Both the position numbers and the translations under genes were made by a program. Source: an uncultured Lachnospiraceae bacterium (lineage in GTDB: Bacteria; Bacillota; Clostridia; Lachnospirales; Lachnospiraceae). From it: a DNA stretch of 64,000 nucleotides. The stretch lies in the NCBI GenBank assembly GCA_902765725.1, contig CACXAT010000014.1, positions 36,162-100,161 on the forward strand, read 5' to 3'. This document shows, in pieces, positions 31,695 to 40,290 of the stretch. Under the pieces are notes generated by a model. It made no database searches and had not been told where the DNA came from. It worked only from the letters and a program-made list of their open reading frames with translations. Positions within the stretch are counted from its first letter, which is position 1, and each line of letters opens with the position of its first letter.

Positions 31695-33905
31695 ATGAGC
31701 AGAAAACTGATGATCCAGGGAACCATGTCGGGGGCCGGCAAGAGCCTCCTGACTGCAGGCATTCTCAGGGCCCTGGCCCGAGAGGGCGCTCACGCGGCAC
31801 CGTTCAAATCCCAGAACATGGCGCTCAATTCCTGCGTAACGGCAGACGGTCTGGAGATCGGCCGCGCCCAGGCGATGCAGGCGGAGGCGGCCGGGACTGC
31901 TCCCGAAGTGGAGATGAATCCGATCCTTCTGAAGCCCAACAGCGATACCGGATCGCAGGTCATCGTGAACGGGAAAGTTTACAAAGACATGTCCGCCAGA
32001 GCTTATTTTGCAGAAAAGAAAAAGCTGGTTCCTGTGATCATGGAAGCCTGGGAGAGGCTTGAGAAGAAATATGATACCATCGTCATCGAAGGCGCGGGCT
32101 CCCCTGCGGAGATCAACCTGAAGGATGACGATATCGTCAATATGGGGCTTGCCAGGATGCTGGACGCGCCGGTCCTTCTTGCTGCGGATATCGACAGGGG
32201 AGGCGTGTTTGCCCAGATCTACGGCACGGTCATGCTGCTTCCCGAGGAGGAGCGCAGGAGAATAAAGGGCATTATTATCAACAAATTCCGAGGGGACGTC
32301 TCACTGCTGACGCCGGGCATCCGGCAGATCGAAGAGCTGTGCGGGATCCCTGTGGTGGGAGTGATGCCTTACCTTCACCTTGATATCGATGACGAGGACA
32401 GCCTGAGTGAGCGTCTCGTAAGGCGGGAAGACACGGGACTTCTGAAGATCGCAGTCGTGCGCCTGCCTCATCTTTCCAACTACACAGACTTCGCACCCCT
32501 TGAGTCAGACGGGGCAGTGAGCCTGGTCTACACGCAGAGAGCGGAAGATCTCGACGGTGCCGACCTCATCATCCTGCCGGGAAGCAAGAATACCGGAGGA
32601 GACCTTCAGTGGCTGAGGCGCTGCGGACTTGACATCGTCCTGAAGCGCCTCGCAAAGAGAGGCACAAGAGTCCTTGGGATCTGCGGCGGCTATCAGATGC
32701 TCGGAGAGTCGATCGTCACAGAAGACGGAGAAGAGCTGACCGGCCTTGGCCTTCTTCCTGTGAGGACAGTCTTTGAGGATGACAAGATCACCCGCCAGGT
32801 ACAGGGAAAAGTCTGTGCTTCAGAGGGGATCTTCAGTACGCTGGAAGGAATGACCATCTCCGGCTACGAGATCCATATGGGAAGGACGGAGTATCTCAAT
32901 AAGGCAGACCGCTCCTGCTTCGCGCGCCTTACAGACGCGGGCCTGGTTTCAGCGCCGGACAGGCGCAATGACATGCAGGCTGACACCCGGGATGCCGTCC
33001 GGGATGGCTGCGTGTGCGACCATGCAGCGGGCACCTATGTGCACGGACTCTTTGAAGAGGATGGTTTCAGGGAAGGCTTCCTCGGCGCCCTGTGTCAGGA
33101 GAAGGGAATCCCTTATGAGAAGCCCTCGCCGCTGGGAAGGCAGGCTTACAGGCAGGCCCAGTACGATGCGCTGGCTGATGCTGTCTTGAAACATCTCGAC
33201 ATGGCGAAGATAAAAGAGATTATGGAAGAGGCTGTTCCGGAGGATGCAGAACCGGATCCCACAGAACCGGACCACACAAAACCGGAGTATATCAAACCGC
33301 AGGAGATCGAGCAGCGGAGCATGCAGATCATCGAAAATGAACTGCTTCATGTTTATCACCGGTCTCTTGATCCTGTCACGGCACCTGTGGTGAAGCGGGT
33401 GATCCACACAACGGCCGACTTCGGATACGCGGACACGCTCTCATTTTCAGAAGGAGCGGTAGAGAAGGGCATGAAAGCCCTGCGTGCGGGTACAAAGATC
33501 GTAACGGATACCATGATGGCGATGTCCGGGATCAATAAGAAGAGGCTTGCGCAGTACGGAGGAAGCGTTCTGTGCTACATGCAGGACCCGGAGGTTGCGG
33601 AGGAAGCGAAGGCGCGCGGCCTGACGAGGGCGGCTGTCAGTATGGAGAAGACGGCCGGAAGCGGAGAGGATTATATCTACGCCATCGGCAACGCACCGAC
33701 TGCGCTGATGAGTCTGTACGACCTGGTACGCGCAGGGAAGATCCGCCCGAAGCTGATCATCGGCGTCCCTGTTGGATTTGTCAATGTAGTGGAGGCTAAG
33801 GAGCTGATCCTGAAGCTGGACGTTCCGTTTATCGTGGCAAGAGGCAGAAGAGGCGGCAGCAATGTCGCGGCGGCAATCGTAAACGCATTGCTGTACCAGT
33901 TATAG
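31695..33905 (+). CDS. Fusion of cobyric acid synthase (CobQ/CbiP) and cobalt-precorrin-8 methylmutase (CbiC)
   Basis: The 736-residue protein contains two pathway enzymes. Residues 1-510 are CobQ/CbiP, which amidates four side chains: MIQGTMSGAGKSLLTAGI (P-loop), FKSQNMALNS, LPGSKNTGGDL and the glutaminase Cys in LGICGGYQMLG (about 330). A Pro/Glu-rich linker with PTEPDHTKPEYIKP covers about 512-535. Residues 536-736 are CbiC, which moves the C11 methyl to C12: KRVIHTTADFGYADTL holds the catalytic His, then GINKKRLAQYGGSVLCY and VPVGFVNVVEAKELI. The two act at separated pathway points, with CbiC far earlier than CobQ. ATG at 31695 follows GGGGAG and starts 2 bp past cobD. Confidence 0.95.
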   Translation: MSRKLMIQGTMSGAGKSLLTAGILRALAREGAHAAPFKSQNMALNSCVTADGLEIGRAQAMQAEAAGTAPEVEMNPILLKPNSDTGSQVIVNGKVYKDMSARAYFAEKKKLVPVIMEAWERLEKKYDTIVIEGAGSPAEINLKDDDIVNMGLARMLDAPVLLAADIDRGGVFAQIYGTVMLLPEEERRRIKGIIINKFRGDVSLLTPGIRQIEELCGIPVVGVMPYLHLDIDDEDSLSERLVRREDTGLLKIAVVRLPHLSNYTDFAPLESDGAVSLVYTQRAEDLDGADLIILPGSKNTGGDLQWLRRCGLDIVLKRLAKRGTRVLGICGGYQMLGESIVTEDGEELTGLGLLPVRTVFEDDKITRQVQGKVCASEGIFSTLEGMTISGYEIHMGRTEYLNKADRSCFARLTDAGLVSAPDRRNDMQADTRDAVRDGCVCDHAAGTYVHGLFEEDGFREGFLGALCQEKGIPYEKPSPLGRQAYRQAQYDALADAVLKHLDMAKIKEIMEEAVPEDAEPDPTEPDHTKPEYIKPQEIEQRSMQIIENELLHVYHRSLDPVTAPVVKRVIHTTADFGYADTLSFSEGAVEKGMKALRAGTKIVTDTMMAMSGINKKRLAQYGGSVLCYMQDPEVAEEAKARGLTRAAVSMEKTAGSGEDYIYAIGNAPTALMSLYDLVRAGKIRPKLIIGVPVGFVNVVEAKELILKLDVPFIVARGRRGGSNVAAAIVNALLYQL

Positions 33906-33946
33906 CTTAAACAGCATTCGTATCAGAATTGGAGCAGAATCAGGCG

Positions 33947-34543
33947 ATGAGGATGTGGATAATCCGTCATGGTGAGACGGACTATAATACAGAGCACCGG
34001 TATCAGGGACAGATCGATATCCCGCTGTCTGAGGAGGGAAGAGATCATCTGAAGGAATCTGCGCAGGTGGTGGATACGGTTTATGTGTCCCGCCTGAAGC
34101 GGACGGCGCAGACAGCGAAGATCCTGTTTCCCGATGCGCGGCAGATCGTTGTCCCGGGCATTGAGGAGATGAACTTCGGACGGTTCGACGGACATACGCA
34201 CCAGGAACTGAGCAGCGACCCGGCTTATCAGAGATGGATCGACAGCTGGTGTACGCTGGATGTACCGGGAGGAGAGAACCGGGAGCAGTTCACCCGCCGC
34301 ACTCTGAAGGCAGTCACCGGACTGATCCGGAGCGCGGCAGCACAGGGCAGGAGCCATCTGGTGATCGTCGCCCACGGCGGCACGATCATGGCCTTTATGG
34401 AAAGGTTCGGAGAACCGAAGCGGGAATACTATGAATGGCAGCCGGATAACGGCGAGGGCTGGGAGCTTGAGGTGGAAACAGATCACCGCCCCGCTGACTT
34501 CCCTGCCTGCCGTCTCCTGGGTAAGCTGTCTTTTCGGAAATAA
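33947..34543 (+). CDS. cobC: Histidine phosphatase, likely alpha-ribazole phosphatase CobC
   Basis: The 198-residue protein has the phosphoglycerate-mutase signature MWIIRHGETDYNTEHRYQGQ with the phospho-His, a conserved Arg in VSRLKRTAQTA, and a second His in VIVAHGGTIMAF. Its place 41 bp after cobQ-cbiC points to dephosphorylation of alpha-ribazole phosphate, the last branch step. ATG at 33947 is preferred; TTG at 33929 is an alternative. Last gene of the operon; it converges on the galactosidase gene with a 6-bp gap and no terminator between. Confidence 0.85.
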   Translation: MRMWIIRHGETDYNTEHRYQGQIDIPLSEEGRDHLKESAQVVDTVYVSRLKRTAQTAKILFPDARQIVVPGIEEMNFGRFDGHTHQELSSDPAYQRWIDSWCTLDVPGGENREQFTRRTLKAVTGLIRSAAAQGRSHLVIVAHGGTIMAFMERFGEPKREYYEWQPDNGEGWELEVETDHRPADFPACRLLGKLSFRK

Positions 34544-34549
34544 ACTCCG

Positions 34550-36604
34550 TCAGAACTCATATACTTTTACCGCGAATGGGGGCAGTTCGACGCTGCCTTC
34601 CACTTCAAGATCCGTGTCCATATCTCTGACACACTTCTTCAGGCAGATCTCCTGTACGGCCTTTGAATAGTTCAGGACGAAGAGATACTGTTTCTGTCCC
34701 CTGGCGCGAACTGCGATCTCGCACTCTTCCGGCAGGCAGACCAGATCGCTCCAGGGCGACAGAACCTTCGTATATTCCAGGAACCGGGTGACATTTTCAA
34801 AGGTAAATGTTCCGCCGAACTGAAGGATCCTTCCTTTTCCGTATTCTCTTTCCAGCAGTGCCGGACTTCCCTGGTAATAATCTCTGTCATAAACAGCCAG
34901 CACTCTGGCATCCGGAGTGTCCGCTTCCAGGATATCACAGAAGATTCCGGCGGGCAGCGTCTCTCCTCCCCAGGTTACAGTCTGCGGATCGTCCGCGGGA
35001 CCGATGAAGGTAAACTCCTTCACATTGCCGGGAGCCAGGTTTCTCAGAAGGCCGGGCATCGGCTCCATCACGCATTTTCCGGTGATATCCTTCTGGCCTG
35101 TGCGCGCTCCGATGATCAGGGTGCCGCCTTCCTCCACATATTTCTTGAGAAGATCAACCCGCTCCTTCGTCAGGATCAGAGGATGCGGATAGAAGAGGAC
35201 CGGATACCTGCACAGTTCATTTACCTCGGTATCATTCAGCAGATAGACGTAGTCCATCGGCGTATGGGTCAGCTGGGAGACTCTGAAGATCTCATCCTCA
35301 CTGGACCGGGCAAGCCGCCTGTGCCAGACGTCGATGTCACTGTCCCATGCATTGTCATAGTCCCGGATTACGCCGAAGGATGCCTTATACTCCGCGCCGG
35401 CGACAGGACGGAGCGCCTGTATGCGTTTGCTGAGTTCCTTCACCTCGGCCAGCTTGCGGTTGTCCCGGTTGTCATAATCCAGGATGCCGTGCCAGTAGAT
35501 CTCCGTCCCCATGACGCAGGTCCGCCAGCGGAAGAAGCTGACATAGTCGGCGCCGTGGGCGACAGACTGCATGGCCCAGAGCGTCAGCTGGCCCGGCTTG
35601 GGGGCAGGGGCTTCCATGCGGGTATTCCATCCGTTTGCGCCGGACTGCTGCTCCATGATGCCAAAATGCGGGCAGATGGAGCGTACCTGTGAGAGATTCA
35701 TGCTCCACCAGCGGTCATTCAGATTTCCCGGACGCTTCGGGTCCGCATCCAGGCAGAACGCGAAGTTCGGATAGGAGTCATAGGTGTAGACGTCCAGCGC
35801 CTCATCCGTCATGCGGTGGTTGTCCAGCCAGTTAAACATTCCGTTGGTAGTGATGAAATCCCCGCTCTTCACGTATTTTCTCAGGATATCACTCTGCATC
35901 CGGCAGAAGCTGACAGCGCTGTCAGAGACAAAACGGATGTAATCCAGAACCTCATGGGGGTTGGTGGAATTGTGGATCGTTGTCCTTGGCACATGGATCT
36001 CTTCCCAGTCCGTATAGGTCTGGTTCCAGAATACGGCACCCCATGCCTGATTCAGAGCGTCCAGCGTTTCATACCTCTTCTTCAGGAAGCTGCGAAATGC
36101 AGCCGTATCGCTGTCCGAATAGAACTCACTGGTCTCGCAGTTGATCTCATTGTCGATCTGCCATCCGATGATGGCAGGATGAGCGGCATAATGCGCGCCG
36201 ATCTTGTCGACGATCCTGGAGACATACTCACGGTATTTCGGGGAATTGTAATTGTAATGCCGCCTCATGCCGTGGCGGTAGAGGACCCCGTCCATTCTCG
36301 CGTTCAGGACCTCCGGATACTTCTCCGTCAGCCATGCGGGCGGGGTGGCAGAAGGGGTACTGAAGATCACCTTCATGCCCAGACTGTGGGCGGCATCGAG
36401 GAATTCGTCGAAGAATTCATAGGTAAAGCATCCATCCTGAGGCTCGAACAGATTCCAGGCAAATTCCGCCACACGCACGGTTCCGATCCCGGCGTCCAGC
36501 ATCCGTTTCAGATCCTCTTCCCAGAGCGATCTGTCCCAGTGCTCGGGGTAGTAGCAGGTGCCGAGGTTCAGCGTATCCCAGGTGTAATTCTGTGTTTTTC
36601 TCAT
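34550..36604 (-). CDS. GH42 beta-galactosidase
   Basis: The 684-residue protein starts MRKTQNYTWDTLNLGTCYYP and continues EHWDRSLWEEDLKRM, the glycoside hydrolase 42 signature. IGWQIDNEINC holds the acid/base Glu, and the nucleophile Glu lies in FGIMEQQSGANGW. A GATase-like trimerisation region and C-terminal beta domain fill residues 400-684 (YPHPLILTKERVDLLKKYVE). It hydrolyses terminal beta-galactosides inside the cell, since no signal peptide is seen. It lies alone on the reverse strand, with AAAGG before the ATG. No sugar transporter or regulator adjoins it. Confidence 0.95.
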   Translation of the reverse strand: MRKTQNYTWDTLNLGTCYYPEHWDRSLWEEDLKRMLDAGIGTVRVAEFAWNLFEPQDGCFTYEFFDEFLDAAHSLGMKVIFSTPSATPPAWLTEKYPEVLNARMDGVLYRHGMRRHYNYNSPKYREYVSRIVDKIGAHYAAHPAIIGWQIDNEINCETSEFYSDSDTAAFRSFLKKRYETLDALNQAWGAVFWNQTYTDWEEIHVPRTTIHNSTNPHEVLDYIRFVSDSAVSFCRMQSDILRKYVKSGDFITTNGMFNWLDNHRMTDEALDVYTYDSYPNFAFCLDADPKRPGNLNDRWWSMNLSQVRSICPHFGIMEQQSGANGWNTRMEAPAPKPGQLTLWAMQSVAHGADYVSFFRWRTCVMGTEIYWHGILDYDNRDNRKLAEVKELSKRIQALRPVAGAEYKASFGVIRDYDNAWDSDIDVWHRRLARSSEDEIFRVSQLTHTPMDYVYLLNDTEVNELCRYPVLFYPHPLILTKERVDLLKKYVEEGGTLIIGARTGQKDITGKCVMEPMPGLLRNLAPGNVKEFTFIGPADDPQTVTWGGETLPAGIFCDILEADTPDARVLAVYDRDYYQGSPALLEREYGKGRILQFGGTFTFENVTRFLEYTKVLSPWSDLVCLPEECEIAVRARGQKQYLFVLNYSKAVQEICLKKCVRDMDTDLEVEGSVELPPFAVKVYEF

Positions 36605-36915
36605 AACCGGCCTTTCTGCGTCTTGATTCAGGCGCTTGCTTTTTATGCTGTCGTCAGTATCGCATATTTTTATGCATTTCGGAAGATGTCTTCCTCAGAG
36701 CGCAGATCGGAGAAACCGATTTATGAAGGAATTCTTAATTCGGATTCCGGGTACTTGACGAAGGCATCCGGCGGTGGTATACCTTGCTCAACCTGATAAA
36801 AGGGAGTAGCGAAACACCGGCGGGGCATAACAGTCAGCCGCATATATGTGGACAGACCGGTGGACTTCATACCGTCAGTACGATGCACAGGGCATCCGGT
36901 ATGAACTAGTGAGCC
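36605..36915 (+). promoter_or_regulatory. Structured leader RNA candidate (yybP-ykoY-like), upstream of small membrane-protein cluster
   Basis: The region between the galactosidase and the small genes has no open frame of interest. Around 36795-36880 it contains AAAAGGGAGTAGCG, then an outer stem CACCGG/CCGGTG, an inner stem CCGCAT/ATGTGG, and single-stranded-looking CAGTCAGCC and GGACAGACC, followed by a CATACCG/CGGTATG stem (about 36870-36905). GGGAGTAGC next to nested hairpins recalls the Mn2+-sensing yybP-ykoY class, but I match it from memory only. A strong intrinsic terminator directly follows (36916-36959), the layout of a transcription-attenuating riboswitch. The class is uncertain; the leader-plus-terminator arrangement is seen directly. 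Confidence 0.5.
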
Positions 36916-36959
36916 AGACTTTTATTGTGACATGCGTCATGATAAGAGTCTTTTTTTTT
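36916..36959 (+). terminator. Leader terminator before the 74-aa membrane-protein gene
   Basis: AGACTTTTATTGTGAC pairs with GTCATGATAAGAGTCT (16 bp, with three G-U wobbles) around an ATGC loop and is followed by nine T. It sits 33 bp before the first gene of a cluster, so it is likely a regulated attenuator rather than the end of an operon. Confidence 0.85.
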
Positions 36960-36991
36960 ATATTATTTTCACCGGAAGGAGGGTGAGCATT

Positions 36992-37216
36992 ATGTTAATG
37001 AATCTTTTTGTTTTCTGGATCCTGGCATCCATGTTTTTTGGTTCCAGAGAAGCAGGACGCGCATTTTCCGTGATCTTCGGAATCTTCGCATTTATCTGGA
37101 TCGCAAAACTGCTCCTGATCTTCGGAGTATCGCTTTTGCCGCTCATCCTGCTTGTGCTGGTGGTGAGCAAAGTGGTTGTACCGTTTGTAGTAACATTTCT
37201 GCATCATTTTCAGTAA
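36992..37216 (+). CDS. Small membrane protein of unknown function (74 aa)
   Basis: The 74-residue protein is nearly all hydrophobic: two segments, LFVFWILASMFFG and IFGIFAFIWIAKLLLIFGV, then LLPLILLVLVVSKVVVPF. A short polar stretch GSREAGRAFSV lies after the first. No family was recognised. AAGGAGGGTG precedes the ATG at 36992. It is first in a cluster with a 139-aa soluble protein, a PspC protein and a DUF4342 protein, suggesting an envelope role. Confidence 0.75.
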   Translation: MLMNLFVFWILASMFFGSREAGRAFSVIFGIFAFIWIAKLLLIFGVSLLPLILLVLVVSKVVVPFVVTFLHHFQ

Positions 37217-37240
37217 AATGAGAGGGAGGAGGCACTGACC

Positions 37241-37660
37241 ATGTATTATGATCCGGAAAGAGAGAGGCTGGAAGCGATCGCAGCCGGAGAGAGGGCGCTG
37301 AACAGCCTGCGTGATGCACAGCATTATCTGGGCGGCGCGAGGCTGTGGGGGATCGTGGACCTGTTCGGAGGAGGCGGGCTGTCCGGTCTGCTGAAACACT
37401 CCGATATCAGGAAAGCATCCCGGAGCCTGGAACAGGCCAGAGGTGATCTTCGGTCGTTCCAGCAGGAACTTCGAGATGTCACAAGTCTCGGAGGGCTTCA
37501 GATCGATGTGGGAGGATTCCTGACATTTGCGGACTTCTTCTTTGACGGAGTCATCGCGGACTATCTCGTACAGTCTAAGATCGTCAGAGCGAGAAAGCAG
37601 GTCATGGAAGCGATCGAACAGGTAGAGCGGATCCTGGATTCTCTCAGGAGAATCAGATAA
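37241..37660 (+). CDS. Unknown protein with helical ends (139 aa)
   Basis: The 139-residue protein has no signal peptide. Helical, charge-rich ends (ERERLEAIAAGERALNSLRD; ARKQVMEAIEQVERILDSLR) flank a Gly-rich hydrophobic middle (GIVDLFGGGGLSGLL and GGFLTFADFFFDGVIADYL). Such a profile suggests a membrane-associated or oligomeric helical protein, but no family was recognised. GGGAGGAGGC lies before the ATG, 24 bp after the 74-aa gene, so they are probably co-expressed. Confidence 0.75.
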   Translation: MYYDPERERLEAIAAGERALNSLRDAQHYLGGARLWGIVDLFGGGGLSGLLKHSDIRKASRSLEQARGDLRSFQQELRDVTSLGGLQIDVGGFLTFADFFFDGVIADYLVQSKIVRARKQVMEAIEQVERILDSLRRIR

Positions 37661-37713
37661 AGAACTGTACACAGTATTACATAACAGTGTCAAAAAAGGA
37701 GGAGGACAGGAAC

Positions 37714-37956
37714 ATGAAAAAAGAACTGAGGCGTTCGGCAACAGACTGCAAGCTGTGCGGTGTATGCGGAGGACTGGGTGAGTATTTCGGCATCGACGCG
37801 AACCTGATCCGTCTGATCTGGGCAGCGATCGCGCTGTTTGCGGGAAGCGGCGTCATCCTGTACATCATAGCGGCAGTCATCCTGCCGAAGGCGGACGAGC
37901 CGCAGAAGGATCTGAAGGATGTACTTCATCCGCAGGATCCGTACGATGAGGAATGA
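37714..37956 (+). CDS. PspC-domain membrane protein
   Basis: The 80-residue protein matches PspC: LRRSATDCKLCGVCGGLGEY then FGIDANLIRLIW, a membrane segment AAIALFAGSGVILYIIAAVI, and an acidic tail. PspC proteins sense or respond to envelope stress; in Firmicutes they often occur alone as short versions. ATG at 37714 follows AAAGGAGGAGG. Confidence 0.93.
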   Translation: MKKELRRSATDCKLCGVCGGLGEYFGIDANLIRLIWAAIALFAGSGVILYIIAAVILPKADEPQKDLKDVLHPQDPYDEE

Positions 37957-38048
37957 AGAGAGAATCAACAGTAAATCCAGAACAGTAACAATAAATGAGT
38001 ACGATCAGACAGATTCAGTCAGATTCAATCAAAGAGGAGGAAAAAACT

Positions 38049-38507
38049 ATGGCTATGATTACACTTGAAGCAGTAGAAGCAGTTATGGAGCAGGCGCAGG
38101 TTCAGTTCCCTGAGGCCAAGGAAGCGCTGGTGAAGGCAGACGGCGATGTGGCGGCAGCTGTCCGCTCTCTTGTGCCGGATCTGGCAGAGGAGTGCAGCCC
38201 TGAGGCGGCAGAAGACGAGGCGTCGGAGGACACATTTTCACAGGAGACCAGTACAGGCAAAGATCCGGTGGATGAGATCGTGGAGAAGCTTAAGAAGCTG
38301 GTCCAGAACGGCAATGTAGACCGTATCGTCGTGAGCCGCGGGGAGGAGACGCTTCTGAATATTCCGGTCAACGTAGGTCTGCTCGGATCCGTGATCGGTC
38401 TTGCTGCGGCACCCTGGGCAGTGATCGCTGCCGCAGTCGCCGCATTCGGATTCTCCTGCAAGATCGAGATCGTGAAGAAAGACGGAACGAAGGAAGAGGT
38501 CGATTAA
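38049..38507 (+). CDS. DUF4342 protein with N-terminal UBA-like helices
   Basis: The 152-residue protein has an N-terminal helical region ITLEAVEAVMEQAQVQFPEA / LVKADGDVAAAVRSL, which resembles UBA/TS-N or NAC-type small domains, an acidic linker, and a C-terminal DUF4342 block (DRIVVSRGEETLLNIPVNVG, then a Gly/Ala-rich hydrophobic stretch). AGAGGAGG precedes ATG at 38049. Last gene of the PspC cluster; its stop overlaps the stop of the convergent MATE gene by 4 bp. DUF4342 has no known function. Confidence 0.85.
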   Translation: MAMITLEAVEAVMEQAQVQFPEAKEALVKADGDVAAAVRSLVPDLAEECSPEAAEDEASEDTFSQETSTGKDPVDEIVEKLKKLVQNGNVDRIVVSRGEETLLNIPVNVGLLGSVIGLAAAPWAVIAAAVAAFGFSCKIEIVKKDGTKEEVD

Positions 38508-39877
38508 TGAAGACCTGCTGATGGATGGTCTGCAATGCGATAGTCATTTCGCTTCTTCAGCCAGGCCAGACAGGCGAGACACATAAAGATCTGCAGAAGG
38601 GATGAGCAGGGTGTGGCCAGTCCGATGTAAAACAGGGACACGGGACGGATCCTGCTCATCAGCCATGATACGGGTACCCGGACACAGAAAGCGCTGATGA
38701 TCCCCTGCAGCATGACGAACCTGGTGAGTCCCAGTCCGTTGTAATATCCGATAAAGACGAAGAAGATTGCTGTGAACAGGCAGTCGATCGCATAGGATTT
38801 CAGGTAATCGGCCCCTGCCAGGATGACCTGGGGATCCTTTGAAAATATGGCGCACAGAAGGCCTCCGCGGAAGAAGGAGAAGACGCCGATCACCGCGCCG
38901 GCTGCCAGCGAAGCCGTAATCCCCCAGCGAAGGGCCTGCAGGGCGCGTTTTCCTTTTCCTGCGCCGATGTTCTGAGCGGTAAGGGCCGCCATGGACTGCA
39001 TAAATGAACTCGGCACAAGCATGATGAAGGCACAGACCTTCTCCGCTACGCCGATTCCTGCGGACGGAACCAGGCCCAGGGAATTCACGATGGCCTGTAT
39101 GATCATGAAGGAGAGTCCGACCAGAAGATCGGAGATGGCAAGAGGCAGGCCGAGGACGGTGATCCTGCGCCAGATGTCCGGATTTATGCGGATCATGCTG
39201 CGGGAAAAGGCGAAGGGGAGCTGCTGCCTGCGGATCAGGATCATGGAGATCAGTACGCTGATCCCCTGGGCCGCGACGGTCGCGATTGCAGCCCCTTTTG
39301 CCCCAAGGCCGCAGACAGCGACCAGGAACAGATCTCCCGCAACATTAAAGATGCAGGCGATCAGTACTGCAATGAGCGGCGTCTTTGAATCCCCGATCCC
39401 GCGGAAGATGCTTCCGATCAGATTGTACGCAACGATGACAAGCACACCGGCTCCGCAGATCCTCACGTAGTCAGAAGTCTGGCTGAAGGCCTCCTTCGGA
39501 GCCTGCATGACAGTAGTGATCGCATCCGGAAACCCGACCAGCAGGATCGTCAGAACAGCACCCAGAAGAAGAAAGAGTGTCAGACCGGCTCCTATGATGG
39601 AGCCGCTTTTTTTACCCTCACCGCTTCCGATCTGCCGGCCCAGAAGGACCGTGATCCCCATGGCAAAACTTGAGAGAGGGCCCGTCAGAGTCAGCATGAT
39701 ATTGGATCCGGTGGCAACGGCCGAGACATCCGCCGAAGTGGCTACCTGCCCGACGACCATCAGATCAACGGCACCGTAGGTTGCCTGCAGAAGGAGGGCA
39801 AACAGTACCGGAACAGAAAACCGTATCAGTTTCGGGAGGATCGGCCCCCTTGTAAAATCATGCGCGTCATTATTCAT
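38504..39877 (-). CDS. MATE-family multidrug/sodium exporter
   Basis: The 457-residue protein has about twelve membrane helices in two repeats. It starts with the conserved LIRFSVPVLFALLLQATYGA and VDLMVVGQV, and mid-protein RGIGDSKTPL and the second repeat VPSSFMQSMAALTAQNIGAG are typical of MATE proteins. It exports cationic drugs or metabolites against H+ or Na+. The substrate is unknown; alone on the reverse strand. Confidence 0.94.
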   Translation of the reverse strand: MNNDAHDFTRGPILPKLIRFSVPVLFALLLQATYGAVDLMVVGQVATSADVSAVATGSNIMLTLTGPLSSFAMGITVLLGRQIGSGEGKKSGSIIGAGLTLFLLLGAVLTILLVGFPDAITTVMQAPKEAFSQTSDYVRICGAGVLVIVAYNLIGSIFRGIGDSKTPLIAVLIACIFNVAGDLFLVAVCGLGAKGAAIATVAAQGISVLISMILIRRQQLPFAFSRSMIRINPDIWRRITVLGLPLAISDLLVGLSFMIIQAIVNSLGLVPSAGIGVAEKVCAFIMLVPSSFMQSMAALTAQNIGAGKGKRALQALRWGITASLAAGAVIGVFSFFRGGLLCAIFSKDPQVILAGADYLKSYAIDCLFTAIFFVFIGYYNGLGLTRFVMLQGIISAFCVRVPVSWLMSRIRPVSLFYIGLATPCSSLLQIFMCLACLAWLKKRNDYRIADHPSAGLH

Positions 39878-40139
39878 ATAAAGATCCCCACATCATAAAA
39901 AAAGACCGGACAGACTGCAGGCATCTGCCTGCCATCTTATCCAGCCGCTTATTCCTGCTGTCTGAGGAACAATCAACCCTCCGATGAACGGCCTCATTGT
40001 ACTGGAAGGTGTCTGCAAAGTCAAGGTACTCCAATCAGGGCAAACACCTGTTCATGGTGTTGTAATAATCCAACACCTTATCCCTCATAATAGAGTCAAC
40101 AGTCAGGCAGACATGAAGCAGGATAAGGAGGAGCGGAAC

Positions 40140-40244
40140 ATGAAGGGATATTACACTGCAAGCGGTTACATGGGGTATGCGAACGGCACATATATTCTGT
40201 TTGCTTCGGAGGATGACTACAGAGAGTGGTTCCTGGAAGACTGA
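40140..40244 (+). CDS. Microprotein of 34 aa (MKGYYTASGYMGY...)
   Basis: This short frame is preceded by AAGGAGGAGCGG at good spacing. The product is Tyr-rich with alternating Gly (GYYTASGYMGYANGTY) and an acidic end (DDYREWFLED). I recall similar 30-40 residue proteins in Lachnospiraceae genomes, but no function. The upstream in-frame extension to 39984 has no ribosome site and reads unlike coding DNA. Another tiny gene follows 46 bp later. Confidence 0.65.
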   Translation: MKGYYTASGYMGYANGTYILFASEDDYREWFLED

Positions 40245-40290
40245 AGCAGTAAAGAAGTATAAGGAAGTATAAGAGTGAGGGGAGATTAAA

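Noticed and set aside
39984..40139. N-terminal extension of the 34-aa microprotein
   Set aside because: No ribosome site at 39984 and atypical composition; AAGGAGGAG directly precedes 40140.
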